Shown here in pieces: positions 44,956-54,144 of a DNA stretch of 64,000 nucleotides (its first letter is position 1; each line of letters starts with the position of its first letter). This stretch comes from CAG-791 sp045130475 (GTDB lineage Bacteria; Bacillota; Clostridia; Lachnospirales; Lachnospiraceae). Made by a program: the position numbers and the translations under genes. The notes beneath the pieces are model-generated. The model worked only from the letters and a program-made list of their open reading frames with translations. It was not told where the DNA came from and searched no databases. The stretch is taken from contig JBGUPU010000040.1 in the NCBI GenBank assembly GCA_045130475.1, positions 1-64,000 on the forward strand. The letters are read 5' to 3'.

Positions 44956-47265
44956 TTGACGAACAGAAAATGTAAGATCGGAAAAAAGGCATATGCGGCA
45001 CGGCGGATCGCTGCAATTATGATGTCTGCCACGCTGGCCGGGGCTATTGTCACAGGTACTCCCGGTATCGTTCAGGTATCTGCCGCTACATATTCAGAAA
45101 ATGCAGATTATATTTTTGAAGTATTAACGCAGAAACTCGGCTATTCCGAAGCAGCAGCCTGCGGAATCATGGCAAATATCCGCTGTGAATCCACCTTTAA
45201 TCCTCATGCATGGAATGCGGGCGGCGGCAGCTACGGTCTGTGCCAGTGGACAGGCGGCAGATACGGGCGGCTCCAGAGCTGGTGCCGTTCCAACGGATAT
45301 GATTATACGACGATCGACGGACAGCTCGCATATCTGGAATATGAGCTTGAATCTCATTACAGGGGCGTAGAAGAATATCTGCGCTCTGTTGAGAATACTT
45401 CTGACGGCGCTTATCAGGCAGGACAGTACTACTGCTATCATTTTGAAGCACCTGCCAGCCGGGGCAGTGTTTCAGTCTACCGAGGCGGACTTGCCAGCGG
45501 TACATTCTGGGAGGCTTACAGACCTGCTGAGTGGTATGCTGAAGACGGTGTATGGCACTACATTAAAAGAGACGGCACTTATCACACATCCTGGCTGACA
45601 ATTGATAATAAAACTTATTATCTGGATGAGAACGGCAATCGGATCAGCGGATGGAGAACCATAGACGGCAACCGTTATTATTTTGATTCGGATGGCGTCA
45701 TGGCCTCCGGCTGGGTAAAGATAGACGGCAAAAGCTACTATTTTCAGGAAGACGGTCCTCTTGTCACCGGCCTGGTGTTGAATGATGAGAGCTGGTACAT
45801 GCTTGATGAATCCGGAAAGATTCAGGCTTCTCAGAAGATGGATCATTTCGCCGGTCAATGGAATGAACAGAACAGCAATGAGGTGCTTGCCTCTGCGGAA
45901 GAAGAGACCGCCGACGGCAATTTGACTGCAGATGCGGGTGCTGAAGACGGCGCGGCTGCCCTGCAGGACAATACGTATCCTTCCCTTACGGCAATGGCTC
46001 CTGCCAATGGGGAGGAGAACAAAGATTCTGCCCCGGCACTTCTTGGCATAGGTGCCTCTGAGGCTGTTTCTTTACTCAAAATGCCTTCCCTGCCCTCCGC
46101 CGGGGATAAAGCTGCTGAAGATGCCGATCCTGTCGATGCTTCTGACTCAGGTCAGGAGGAGGCAAATCTTTCCGCGACGATCTATGGTCTGGAAGATACC
46201 CCGGAAGACACAGCTGAAGATGAAGGAAGGCTGGAAGATACTGCCGAAGACTCCGCTGACACCGATGAGATGGATGATCCTGCTGCTCTTGCCGATAATG
46301 GATCCGTTCAGGTTCAGACCGAACAGAAGACTGAGGAAGCCGCTGAGGCCGTCACAGATGCTTCAACTGCTGTCATTTCAGAAGACACGGAGGATAGTGA
46401 GGAATCGGAAGAAAGCGCTCAGAAGACGGCTGAAACCGCTCAGGAGGCTGCAACAGCAGATACCGCCGCTCAGGAAACGACCGCTGAAGATACGGCTCAG
46501 GAGGCTGTGACAGCAGATCCTGACGCTCAGGAAACGACCTCTGATGATACCGCTGAGGAGGCTGCGGATGAAGACAGCGCCGCACAGGATGTGACGGAAG
46601 AAAATACTTCTAAGGAAGCTTCGACCGCTGATACAGAAGATCAGACTCAAGAAGAAAAGGAAACGGCGCAGGAAACTCCTGATGAAGACTTCACGGATGA
46701 GGAAAAGACCGAAAATGCTTCCATCGGCGCGATCACTTCAGATTCTTATGAAGAAGAAGCTGAAATAGCTTCAATAGAAGACCGGGAAGAAAAGACAGAG
46801 CTTGCAGGTTTTGCTTTCTCGGAAGAGTTCCTCAGAAAATATTCCTCTGAAGGCAGCACCAGCGGATTCCTTGGGGAGACCCTGGATGAGTTCAATGCTG
46901 CCGAAGCTCTGCGTGCAGCTGCCCAGGCAACCAGTGAAGAAGCCGAAGAGGAGGAAAATCCGGACGGAGTCTTCATGTTTTATGAGCCTGCATCCGCAGA
47001 GGACCAAAGCGGAAACAAGATTGATATTACGCTCTCTGATACGATCCCTTTCATGAATCTTGAGGATCTGGATGAAATTGTCAAACTGCTCGATGAGCAG
47101 GATATTCTTCATGCCGTCACAAGTGACGGAACAGATATCACAGATCAGGTGAAATCCACTTACGAAAAAATTGATCCCCGCGGCAATGCCTATAAGGTGG
47201 TTTTCACAGTAAGCTGTGAGGGAAAAACCGCCTCACTCGAATCCACTGTATATGTTAACAATTAA
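44956..47265 (+). CDS. Secreted lysozyme-like protein with cell-wall-binding repeats and acidic Glu/Thr/Ala tail
   Basis: The TTG at 44956 is chosen because aggag lies seven bases upstream; it gives a clean signal peptide (basic start, cleavage after QVSAA near residue 44). A phage-tail-lysozyme-like domain of about 120 residues follows, with a likely catalytic Glu in IRCESTFNP and GLCQWTGGRYG. Then come about four choline-binding-like repeats (GWRTIDGNRYYFDSDG type). A long disordered region of Glu, Asp, Thr, Ala and Gln with degenerate AQEAATAD/AQETT repeats precedes a small C-terminal domain of about 100 residues. It probably remodels peptidoglycan at the surface. Confidence 0.82.
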   Translation: MTNRKCKIGKKAYAARRIAAIMMSATLAGAIVTGTPGIVQVSAATYSENADYIFEVLTQKLGYSEAAACGIMANIRCESTFNPHAWNAGGGSYGLCQWTGGRYGRLQSWCRSNGYDYTTIDGQLAYLEYELESHYRGVEEYLRSVENTSDGAYQAGQYYCYHFEAPASRGSVSVYRGGLASGTFWEAYRPAEWYAEDGVWHYIKRDGTYHTSWLTIDNKTYYLDENGNRISGWRTIDGNRYYFDSDGVMASGWVKIDGKSYYFQEDGPLVTGLVLNDESWYMLDESGKIQASQKMDHFAGQWNEQNSNEVLASAEEETADGNLTADAGAEDGAAALQDNTYPSLTAMAPANGEENKDSAPALLGIGASEAVSLLKMPSLPSAGDKAAEDADPVDASDSGQEEANLSATIYGLEDTPEDTAEDEGRLEDTAEDSADTDEMDDPAALADNGSVQVQTEQKTEEAAEAVTDASTAVISEDTEDSEESEESAQKTAETAQEAATADTAAQETTAEDTAQEAVTADPDAQETTSDDTAEEAADEDSAAQDVTEENTSKEASTADTEDQTQEEKETAQETPDEDFTDEEKTENASIGAITSDSYEEEAEIASIEDREEKTELAGFAFSEEFLRKYSSEGSTSGFLGETLDEFNAAEALRAAAQATSEEAEEEENPDGVFMFYEPASAEDQSGNKIDITLSDTIPFMNLEDLDEIVKLLDEQDILHAVTSDGTDITDQVKSTYEKIDPRGNAYKVVFTVSCEGKTASLESTVYVNN

Positions 47266-47360
47266 GAGAATCTGTGTTATACTTATCTAACTGCAGATCA
47301 ACATTCATAGAATGCAGCTATTCGCTGCATGGATTCAGCCCTAGGCTTAAGGAGGTTTTA

Positions 47361-47441
47361 ATGAAGCAGCATAAGTTTTTTGCATGGGCAACCGTTTTCT
47401 GTTTCCTGATGACAATGCTTACAGGATATGAAAAGAAATAA
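47361..47441 (+). CDS. 26-residue signal-peptide-like ORF with a lipobox-like end
   Basis: The ATG is preceded by aaggaggt at ideal spacing, one of the best ribosome binding sites in the window. The peptide has a basic start, a hydrophobic core (FFAWATVFCFLMTML) and ends TGYEKK before a stop. LTG-Y is one base change from the lipobox LTG-C, so it may be a lipoprotein gene cut short after its signal peptide. It may also be a genuine small membrane peptide. No coding continuation is seen after the stop. Confidence 0.45.
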   Translation: MKQHKFFAWATVFCFLMTMLTGYEKK

Positions 47442-47470
47442 AACTCAGCCGGTCCGCAATTAAAAATAAT

Positions 47471-47520
47471 AAAAGAGTGTGTGAAAAATGATCTTTCATC
47501 TTTCACACACTCTTTTTTAA
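47471..47520. terminator. Bidirectional terminator
   Basis: The 16-bp perfect stem aaaagagtgtgtgaaa / tttcacacactctttt has T-runs on both strands. It serves the small ORF (plus) and the recombinase gene (minus). Confidence 0.85.
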
Positions 47521-48629
47521 TTTTCTTCGGATTCGGTCTCATCTGTTTCCCTGAGACGGACGATATTGCGCGCGTTTTTACGCCGGTCCTCCTCAATGGC
47601 AGCATAATGCTTTCGTGTCGTGTTGACATCTTTGTGGCCCAGAACATCGGCGACCAGATAGATATCGCCGGTCGCTCTGTACAGACTGGTGCCGTAAGTG
47701 CTGCGCAGTTTATGCGGGGTGATCTTTTTGAGGGAGGTGGCAAGGCCTGCATATTTTTTGACAAGGTTTTCAACTGCGCGGACAGTGATCCGCCTGTTCT
47801 GCAGGGAGAGAAACAGAGCTTTTTCATGTCCGTCTTTGGGGAGAATCTGTTTTCTCTGTTCCAGGTAATCATTCAGGGCGGCTTCTACCTCATCCCCGAA
47901 ATAGACGATGGATTCATATCCTCCTTTGCGGTGTACACGGATACCTTTTTCCTTAAAATCAATATCCTCCAGATCCAGTCCGACACATTCCGAGACGCGA
48001 ATCCCGGTCCCGAGCAGAAGAGTGAGGAGGGCGATGTCGCGAAGCCGGGTCTTATCATGGAAACGCAGCTGATTTTTGGTGAGCTGCGCGCCTGTATCCG
48101 CTTTGTTCAGCATGTCGCTGACTTCATCTGCATCCATCCGTATGATCGGTTTTTCATGGAGTTTGGGAAGAGGTACCAGGGCTGAGACATCCCGTGACAG
48201 GAGCTCTGAGGTATAAAAATATTTAAAGAGGCTGCGGACAGCGGAAAGCTTACGTGCCTTTCCCCTTGCATCATTGGTAAAGACCTGCCCATCCTTCTCA
48301 TAATAAGTCAGATACTCGAGAAATTCCTCGATATCCTCCTTGCCAATCTGTTCCAGGATGCTGACAGGATAGTCCCGGATCGCAGTGCCTTTCATGGCGC
48401 TATTTTCATTTTCAATAAATTCAAAAAAGATCCGTAAGTCATAGGCATAGGCCAGGCGGGTCCTTGCCCCCGTCGATTCCTCGATTCCGCGGAAATACTG
48501 TCTGCAGAAGCGGGGGAGTTCTTCGAGTATTTCACGCATCTTCTTCGTATTATTGATTTCCTGCGTGCGCGAATACTTTTCCGCCCGGAGATCAGTTTTC
48601 TTATCATTTTTCTTGATGTGGTCGGCCAT
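47517..48629 (-). CDS. Tyrosine recombinase, XerC/XerD-like
   Basis: The N-terminal SAM-like core-binding domain (about residues 35-165) is followed by the catalytic domain: Arg in GTGIRVSECVGL, HKLRSTYG for the His-x-x-Arg pair, and LGHKDVNTTRKHY for the final His and nucleophile Tyr. At 370 residues it is longer than XerC/D (about 300) because of a Lys/Asn-rich start and acidic end. It could resolve chromosome dimers or act on a local element. It is transcribed away from a 775-bp gene-free region with a large inverted repeat. No other mobile-element gene is adjacent. Confidence 0.85.
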   Translation of the reverse strand: MADHIKKNDKKTDLRAEKYSRTQEINNTKKMREILEELPRFCRQYFRGIEESTGARTRLAYAYDLRIFFEFIENENSAMKGTAIRDYPVSILEQIGKEDIEEFLEYLTYYEKDGQVFTNDARGKARKLSAVRSLFKYFYTSELLSRDVSALVPLPKLHEKPIIRMDADEVSDMLNKADTGAQLTKNQLRFHDKTRLRDIALLTLLLGTGIRVSECVGLDLEDIDFKEKGIRVHRKGGYESIVYFGDEVEAALNDYLEQRKQILPKDGHEKALFLSLQNRRITVRAVENLVKKYAGLATSLKKITPHKLRSTYGTSLYRATGDIYLVADVLGHKDVNTTRKHYAAIEEDRRKNARNIVRLRETDETESEEN

Positions 48630-48998
48630 TATAGTTCAATACTCCTGTAAATGGATTTATATCTGGTATTGTAACATATTTTCCATGCAGGTGCTCGCAG
48701 GACCGGCGCGAGGAAGTAAGCGATGTAAACCTCGGATGTAAGTGAAGACATAAGCAGGAATGCAGGCTGAAAATGAGGAGAATCCGATCTATTTATTGAC
48801 ATAATCTATTGAAAGATGAATGTATATGAAAATAAAAAATATGCAATCATTGCTATTGACAAATAATTTGCTATATGAAAAAATAATCTCAATTAGCACG
48901 CTAACTATTTGCAAATAATGGATGGGGTTTTATTGACATGCAATTACAGCAATTAGTTACGCCAAAGGGATAGGAATGGGATGCTGCGCTGCAGGCAT

Positions 48999-49042
48999 CG
49001 GCCGCTGAAATCACATTTGATTGTGATTCATTTGAGCGGCCG
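48999..49042. repeat. Imperfect inverted repeat near the Xer-like recombinase gene
   Basis: The arms cggccgctgaaatcaca and tgtgattcatttgagcggccg pair except for a small bulge, with a short loop. Beyond them, atgctgcgctgcaggc and gcatgcacagcat extend the symmetry partly. The position near a tyrosine recombinase makes a recombination site possible, but the spacing does not match known dif or attC rules. Confidence 0.55.
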
Positions 49043-49157
49043 CAAGTCAGGCATGCACAGCATGATATGCGCCCTGCGTGTCCATTCATATTCCTTCATT
49101 CTGGCACCTGAAGGTTATGTTGGACATTCGCGGGGTGCATTAATAACGTATCCACAG

Positions 49158-49195
49158 ACACAGATTCCCATATATGGGCATCTGTGTTTTTTATT
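49158..49195 (+). terminator. Orphan strong terminator in gene-free DNA
   Basis: The stem acacagat..cccat / atggg..atctgtgt is followed by ttttttattg. No protein gene ends nearby on the plus strand, so it may close an RNA gene lying somewhere in 48930-49157. Confidence 0.7.
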
Positions 49196-49334
49196 GCCGT
49201 CTACAGCCATCATGCCATAGTAAATGAGGCAATGCGAGGTAGAGCGAGAGCTTGCCCCGGGCGTTTATACAGCTTGACGAGACGGTGTTCCCTTAGCGGC
49301 CTTTTGAGCTTTACTCATTAAATATATGGATCTA

Positions 49335-49343
49335 TGGTATAAT
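49335..49343 (+). promoter_or_regulatory. Extended -10 promoter for the membrane protein gene
   Basis: TGGTATAAT is a perfect extended -10 element about 62 bases upstream of the preferred start codon. The hexamer 17 bases upstream (tcatta) is a poor -35, as is common for extended -10 promoters. Confidence 0.6.
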
Positions 49344-49404
49344 AAACAGGAATCTGCACCTGTTTTGCTATATGCGATACTGTAAATCAGGAGAATTTCC
49401 GCCT

Positions 49405-50727
49405 ATGTTTTTCAAAAACATGTATTCGGATCCCGGCAGAAGGAATAAACTGACCAGTGGAATGGTATTCTTTATAATCATCCTCTTGATCCTCCAGGGC
49501 AGTACCCTTGTGTGTGCGTTAAATCTGGCGGTCAAAACAAGGGTAAGAGTAATATGGCTGGATCCTTTCCTTCAGATCTCTATCCAGGGTGCGGATGGCT
49601 ATGCTGTCGCGGAGCCTGTTTTTGACAGGGATGCTTTCCGGAGCTCTTTTGAAAACATGCTGCAGAAGGCGGATCCCACCCTGCAGCAGGAAGAAGTTTC
49701 CGAACTTTCCGAAATTACTGCCGACTCCATGGTTTATGAATTTCATATCGAGGAAGGGGACGGAGAAACAAATGTCAGCATCGTCGATGCTGAAGAGGCT
49801 GCAGTAAATGAACAGGAGGGATTTGCGCTTCCTGTTCCCGGTATTTCAAATGGAGATACCGTCACCGTCTTTGCGGATATCAGTGATGAGACCTGGTCCC
49901 TTCTGCGTGACAGGGGATTTTTTCTGGCTTTTGAATGTGATCCTGTAGAAGTGACTGCAGAAGGGCTTACTGAAGCGGCACCTTATGACCCTTTTGAAGA
50001 GCTTAGTGTTTCTTTCACAGGGCTTGACAGCGTCGGCACAGCAGAGATCTATTACAATGGCTCTTACCCATTCAGCTTCTCTGCCGAGCCTTCGGAAGGG
50101 CTCAGCAACGGCGACACGATAGAAATCAGCCTCTCCTTGAACGAAGGATACGACCTGACCCGTATTGTGGAGGAGTATCATATCATGCCGGTCTCACTGT
50201 CCAGGCAGTTTACCGTGTCTGGTCTGTATGTGAATCCCACAGAGATCGGCTCTTTTACGGCAGAAAACAGGGATTTGCTCATGCAGCAGGGCCGCCTTGC
50301 CGCATCTGCGCTCCTTGAGGATGAGTATGAGGAAGGAGAGACATTTGTCCTTGCCGATGCAGGCATGTTTTTTGCCGCGGGAGAGCAGGATTCCGCAGCG
50401 CAGAATTATCTCTTCTGTGTCTTTACAGTAAATTATACCAATTCCTCCGGAGAAGATCTTCAGTACTATTATTTCATCCGCTTCGAGAATGTGATGCTCG
50501 ATGACGCAGGTGAAGTGGCTGCCGATTTTACGCAATATGCTTATCCCCAAAAACCGTCCATTCCATTTATCGGCGAAACCCTGGGTGACGGTGCCGAAGT
50601 CTCCGTACCGGGTATACTGAGTTTTCGCACGCTGGCAGGATACGAAACATCGGAACAGCTGATCTCCCGGGTGATCACTCCTCTGGAACCGGCTTACACA
50701 GTGACATCCATTGAACAAAATCAGTAA
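49405..50727 (+). CDS. Membrane-anchored extracellular protein of unknown function
   Basis: One N-terminal TM helix (about residues 20-40, VFFIIILLILQGSTLVCALN) is followed by about 400 acidic extracellular residues. Repeated patterns such as GISNGDTVTVFADIS and GLSNGDTIEISLSLNEGYD suggest two or three beta-sandwich modules. No catalytic motif, LPXTG motif or named domain is recognised. The ATG at 49405 is chosen with aggag upstream; an ATG at 49372 would add 11 residues. It has its own promoter and terminator and precedes a two-component system. Confidence 0.7.
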   Translation: MFFKNMYSDPGRRNKLTSGMVFFIIILLILQGSTLVCALNLAVKTRVRVIWLDPFLQISIQGADGYAVAEPVFDRDAFRSSFENMLQKADPTLQQEEVSELSEITADSMVYEFHIEEGDGETNVSIVDAEEAAVNEQEGFALPVPGISNGDTVTVFADISDETWSLLRDRGFFLAFECDPVEVTAEGLTEAAPYDPFEELSVSFTGLDSVGTAEIYYNGSYPFSFSAEPSEGLSNGDTIEISLSLNEGYDLTRIVEEYHIMPVSLSRQFTVSGLYVNPTEIGSFTAENRDLLMQQGRLAASALLEDEYEEGETFVLADAGMFFAAGEQDSAAQNYLFCVFTVNYTNSSGEDLQYYYFIRFENVMLDDAGEVAADFTQYAYPQKPSIPFIGETLGDGAEVSVPGILSFRTLAGYETSEQLISRVITPLEPAYTVTSIEQNQ

Positions 50728-50798
50728 GGAATATTCAAGACACGCTTGCGGGTCTTGCACGCCATATAGAAGAGGGGCCTCCCCCCGCTAAAATAATA

Positions 50799-50871
50799 GC
50801 GTCGACTGATCCTGAATTATTTTTTGTTTTTTTTCATCGGATTAATCGACGCTTAATTTTTCTTAGTTATA
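50799..50871 (+). terminator. Terminator after the membrane protein gene
   Basis: The 14-bp stem gcgtcgactgatcc / ggattaatcgacgc contains one mismatch and G-U pairs. Its loop is very T-rich, and it is followed by ttaatttttctt. Confidence 0.7.
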
Positions 50872-50959
50872 CTTATAACTGTGCCATGTATCTGTGCCAT
50901 GTCCGGCACCGGCAGACTATCACCTGGTTTTGACATCTTTTTTGAGAGAGGCGGACAAT

Positions 50960-51634
50960 ATGAGAGTTTTGATTGCAGAAGATGAGATGGATCTGAATAC
51001 GATCCTCAATATGAAGCTGTCCGATGCCGGCTACAGCGTCGACAGTTGTTATGACGGCAAGGAGGCGATCTTATATCTGAAAGCAGCAGAATATGATCTG
51101 GTGATACTGGACATCAATATGCCCGGTGCGGACGGTTTTGCCGTCCTGGATAGTCTGCGGCGAGCCGGCAGGAAAACGCCTGTGCTCTTTCTCACTGCCC
51201 GCGATTCCATTTCGGACCGTGTGCGCGGTCTGGATGCCGGTGCCAATGATTATCTAGTCAAGCCTTTTTCTCTGGAGGAACTGATGGCCAGGATCCGCGT
51301 CCTGACCAGGACCGCCCACGGAAGCAGTGAAAATGTTCTCAGAGCCGGAGACCTCACACTTGATATTGCATCACACGAAGTACGCCGGGCAGGCGAACTG
51401 ATCGAGCTTTCTGCCAAGGAATACCAGCTCCTGCAATATCTGCTTTACAACAAGGGGATAGTTCTGAGCCGGGAAAAGATCGAGAACCATATCTGGAACT
51501 TTGATTATGAAGGCGGTACCAATGTCGTTGATGTTTACATCAGCTATCTGCGAAAAAAAGTTGACGGAAAACATTCTCAGAAGCTGATCAAAACAGTCCG
51601 TGGCGTCGGATATGTACTCAGGGAAGATACTTGA
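50960..51634 (+). CDS. Response regulator, OmpR/PhoB family
   Basis: The receiver domain has AEDE, phospho-acceptor Asp51 (ILDINMPGADGF) and VKPFS. The winged helix ends YLRKKVDGKHSQKLIKTVRG and GYVLRE. The ATG at 50960 is the natural start of the receiver fold. Its kinase follows 61 bases later and a PepSY protein after that, an arrangement known for envelope-sensing systems. Confidence 0.94.
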   Translation: MRVLIAEDEMDLNTILNMKLSDAGYSVDSCYDGKEAILYLKAAEYDLVILDINMPGADGFAVLDSLRRAGRKTPVLFLTARDSISDRVRGLDAGANDYLVKPFSLEELMARIRVLTRTAHGSSENVLRAGDLTLDIASHEVRRAGELIELSAKEYQLLQYLLYNKGIVLSREKIENHIWNFDYEGGTNVVDVYISYLRKKVDGKHSQKLIKTVRGVGYVLREDT

Positions 51635-51695
51635 AGACAATGGCGTAAGAACGAACGGTTAAGACAGTAAAAAACACAGAAAACAGGTGCATGAT

Positions 51696-53153
51696 ATGAA
51701 AAAAACAAGGCCGGGATCCATTACTTTGCGTATTACCCTGTGGTCTGCCCTTATCCTGATCTCACTGGAGCTGATGACCTTCCTGGTGTTCCGCCTTGTC
51801 AGCGGTTCCATACTTGAGAAAACTGTCAGAGGCTATCTCTTGAGCTCTGTCAATGAAAATACGGACAAGATCGAGTTCTACAATGCTGAGAACTCTGAAG
51901 GCTCTGAGGATCTGGATAATATGCTGATCCGGTACAGAGACGGGTGGCTGGAGATCGACGATGATTTTCTCGATGAGATCAACGACGTGCAGAGCGCTCT
52001 GTATTCATCGGATGGTACCATGCTCTACGGCAAGAATCCGATTGCCAGGCAGATGGAGGAGGAAGGCTTTTCTTCTTCCCGTATTTACAAATACAAGGCC
52101 GGTCCGGCCGGCAACTGGTATGTCTACGACCGAAAGCTTTCCGGCACGGGACTTGAGGATCTCTGGATCCGGGGCGTAGTGACACTTTCCTCAGAGGAAA
52201 TGCAGCTGCACGATATTCTGCGTACTGCCATGTTTTTTGTTCCGGCACTTTTACTGGCCGGCATTTTAGGATCCTGGATAACCGCCAGACAGGCACTGTA
52301 CCCGGTACGCAGGATTGAAAAGACCGTTTCGGAAATCACGCAGGGGAAGGATCTGGACCGCAGGATCGATGTTACCGGAATCGACCGGGAGCTCTATGAC
52401 CTGGCGACTGCATTCAACAGTATGTTTGACCGTCTTGAACATTCCTTTGAAACAGAGCAGCAGTTTACTTCCGACGCTTCCCATGAACTTCGGACACCCA
52501 TGGCTGTCATCATGGCACAGACAGAGCTGGCTTTGGAAAAACCCAGGACTCAGGACCAGTACAGGCAGGCCCTCGAAGTGATCCGGCGCCAGGGCCGACA
52601 AATGAATGCCCTGATCGCTTCCATGCTGGACTTTACCCGTCTGGAGCTCCGTCCGGATAATTATCCTCTGTCAGATCTTGACTACACGGAGCTGCTGAAA
52701 GCTCTGGCTGACGACATGTCCCTCATCAATTATAAAAATATCAGCCTTTCCGCTGAGATCGCGGAAGGCGTCCGCATCCAGGGAAATGACTTTCTGCTTG
52801 AGCGCGCCATCCGAAACCTGATCGACAATGCCTATAAATACGGGAACGAGAACGGAAATATTTTTGTAAGGCTAAGTATAACACCAGAAAATATGGCAGA
52901 ATGCCGCATAGCAGACAACGGCCCGGGAATCCCCAAGGAGGAAAACGAACATATCTTCGAACGCTTTTACAGGGGTGCATCCTATAAATCCGGGCGTGTG
53001 CCCGGCAGCGGACTGGGCCTTTCCATCGTCCGCAAGATTGCAGAAATCCACAAAGGATCCATACGGGCAGAAAGCTCCGACAAAGAAGGAGAGTCCGGGA
53101 GCACATTTATCCTTTCCATTCCGGTATTCAATGGTCCAATATCCAATGGATGA
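51696..53153 (+). CDS. Sensor histidine kinase
   Basis: Two TM helices (about 12-35 and 175-195) enclose an extracellular domain of about 140 acidic residues. A HAMP region, HisKA with DASHELRTPMAVIM, and HATPase with NLIDNAYKYG, DNGPGIP and GSGLGLSIV follow. The ATG at 51696 lies eight bases after agg; a GTG at 51687 would add three residues. It pairs with the preceding regulator. Confidence 0.94.
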   Translation: MKKTRPGSITLRITLWSALILISLELMTFLVFRLVSGSILEKTVRGYLLSSVNENTDKIEFYNAENSEGSEDLDNMLIRYRDGWLEIDDDFLDEINDVQSALYSSDGTMLYGKNPIARQMEEEGFSSSRIYKYKAGPAGNWYVYDRKLSGTGLEDLWIRGVVTLSSEEMQLHDILRTAMFFVPALLLAGILGSWITARQALYPVRRIEKTVSEITQGKDLDRRIDVTGIDRELYDLATAFNSMFDRLEHSFETEQQFTSDASHELRTPMAVIMAQTELALEKPRTQDQYRQALEVIRRQGRQMNALIASMLDFTRLELRPDNYPLSDLDYTELLKALADDMSLINYKNISLSAEIAEGVRIQGNDFLLERAIRNLIDNAYKYGNENGNIFVRLSITPENMAECRIADNGPGIPKEENEHIFERFYRGASYKSGRVPGSGLGLSIVRKIAEIHKGSIRAESSDKEGESGSTFILSIPVFNGPISNG

Positions 53154-53264
53154 ATATTCACTGTTTCTTTATTAGGAGGATTTTCCAGGAAAGTTTTTTA
53201 AGAAAGATTATCCAAGAAAGATTTTCTAAGAAAACTTTAATGATTCTGAACTACCATTAAATGA

Positions 53265-54002
53265 ATGAAAAATAAGCATCCAAACCGGACTATCAGAGCA
53301 GGAAAGCAGGTTGATTCTATGACAAATACCATTTCCCGTATCACAATCGGAGTACTGTCGGCACTATTGCTGATTGGCGCTATAGTGGCAGGAACTGCTT
53401 ATGCTGGGGCAGTCGTAAAAAGGAATGATCTGATCGACGCGCAGACGGCAGAAGACTTCGCATTTCTTGATGCAGGCGTCAAGTCTGACGACATCTCAGA
53501 GATTTACACAGAGCTCGAATTTGATCGTGGACAATATGAATATGATATCAAATTCAACATAGGCAATGTCGAATATGACTACCAAATACGTGCTCAGGAC
53601 GGATCTGTACTCTCGAAAGAAATCGAAAACAATGCTGCAGAGAACGATCAGAAAACATCACAGCCAGATGACCAGGTAGGTCAACTAGAAGTAACGGATA
53701 CTGAATTGCAAGACCAGGCACTTGACCAAACTACAGATAAGCCTGCAGATATTGATCTGACAGAAACTGCAGCCTCCAAAACACAGCAAAACAACTATAT
53801 CACCCTTGATCAGGCTAAAAAAACAGCCCTTGATCATGCAGGACTGTCCGAAAACGAAGTTAAATTTTCAAGCGCAAAGCTTGAAAATGATGACGGCATA
53901 TATGAATATGAAATCGAGTTTTACAAAGAACCGGTGGAGTACGAATACGAAATCGATGCGGTTACAGGTGAAATAATCAATTCAGAAGCAGATTATGACT
54001 GA
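53265..54002 (+). CDS. Membrane-anchored PepSY-domain protein
   Basis: A TM helix (about residues 27-48) is followed by two PepSY-like modules. The first (about 60-122) ends YEYDIKFNIGNVEYDYQI, and the second (about 175-245) ends YEYEIEFYKEPVEYEYEI before EIINSE. An Asp/Gln-rich linker separates them. PepSY domains are thought to inhibit or bind proteases outside the cell. The position after a two-component pair suggests that it modulates the sensor or is a target. The start is uncertain: 53265 lacks a ribosome binding site and 53319 (MTNTISRITIG) is an alternative. Confidence 0.8.
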   Translation: MKNKHPNRTIRAGKQVDSMTNTISRITIGVLSALLLIGAIVAGTAYAGAVVKRNDLIDAQTAEDFAFLDAGVKSDDISEIYTELEFDRGQYEYDIKFNIGNVEYDYQIRAQDGSVLSKEIENNAAENDQKTSQPDDQVGQLEVTDTELQDQALDQTTDKPADIDLTETAASKTQQNNYITLDQAKKTALDHAGLSENEVKFSSAKLENDDGIYEYEIEFYKEPVEYEYEIDAVTGEIINSEADYD

Positions 54003-54124
54003 GCATCTTTAACGAAGGCATCTTTAACGAATTAGTTGGCGGCTCACGCCGCCAGCCATAATAAAAACAGCATCTTTAACGAATTAGTTGGCGGCTCACG
54101 CCGCCAACTATTCGTTAAAGATGC
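54003..54124. repeat. Duplicated 52-bp unit within the terminator region
   Basis: The 37-base unit from gcatctttaacgaa through ggcggctcacgccgcca occurs at 54018-54054 and 54070-54106, with a shared 15-base spacer, so the duplication period is 52 bp. A third partial copy of gcatctttaacgaa lies at 54003. Only the last unit is followed by its full inverted arm (54100-54124). Slippage during replication of the hairpin would explain it. Confidence 0.85.
54070..54124. terminator. Large bidirectional terminator hairpin
   Basis: The 25-bp stem, with one bulged T, runs gcatctttaacgaa-tagttggcggc and back, around the loop tcac. On the minus strand it is followed by tgtttttattat, so it terminates the NlpC/P60 gene. 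On the plus strand cttttg follows, and it can end the PepSY gene. Confidence 0.85.
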
Positions 54125-54144
54125 CTTTTGCGAATAAATGCATA

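Larger units (their letters stand above)
48630..49404. other. Gene-free 775 bp between recombinase and membrane protein genes
   Basis: It contains AT-rich DNA (48780-48960) with a palindrome tatttgcaaata (48906-48917), an imperfect inverted repeat (48999-49042, partly extending to 48981-49066), a strong terminator (49158-49195) and an extended -10 promoter (49335-49343). No protein gene is supported. The structured part ending in a terminator could be an unannotated RNA gene or decayed DNA. Confidence 0.55.

Noticed and set aside
47517..48629. Evidence of an integrated mobile element around the tyrosine recombinase
   Set aside because: No phage, plasmid or transposon genes, tRNA target or flanking direct repeats were seen; the gene may be a chromosomal recombinase.
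48999..49042. dif or attC site for the Xer-like recombinase
   Set aside because: The arms and central spacing do not fit the 11-6-11 dif layout or the attC core-site rules; kept only as an unexplained inverted repeat.
54003..54124. Direct repeats with a palindrome as a CRISPR-like element
   Set aside because: There are only two full copies sharing the same spacer, and no cas genes; a duplicated terminator explains it.
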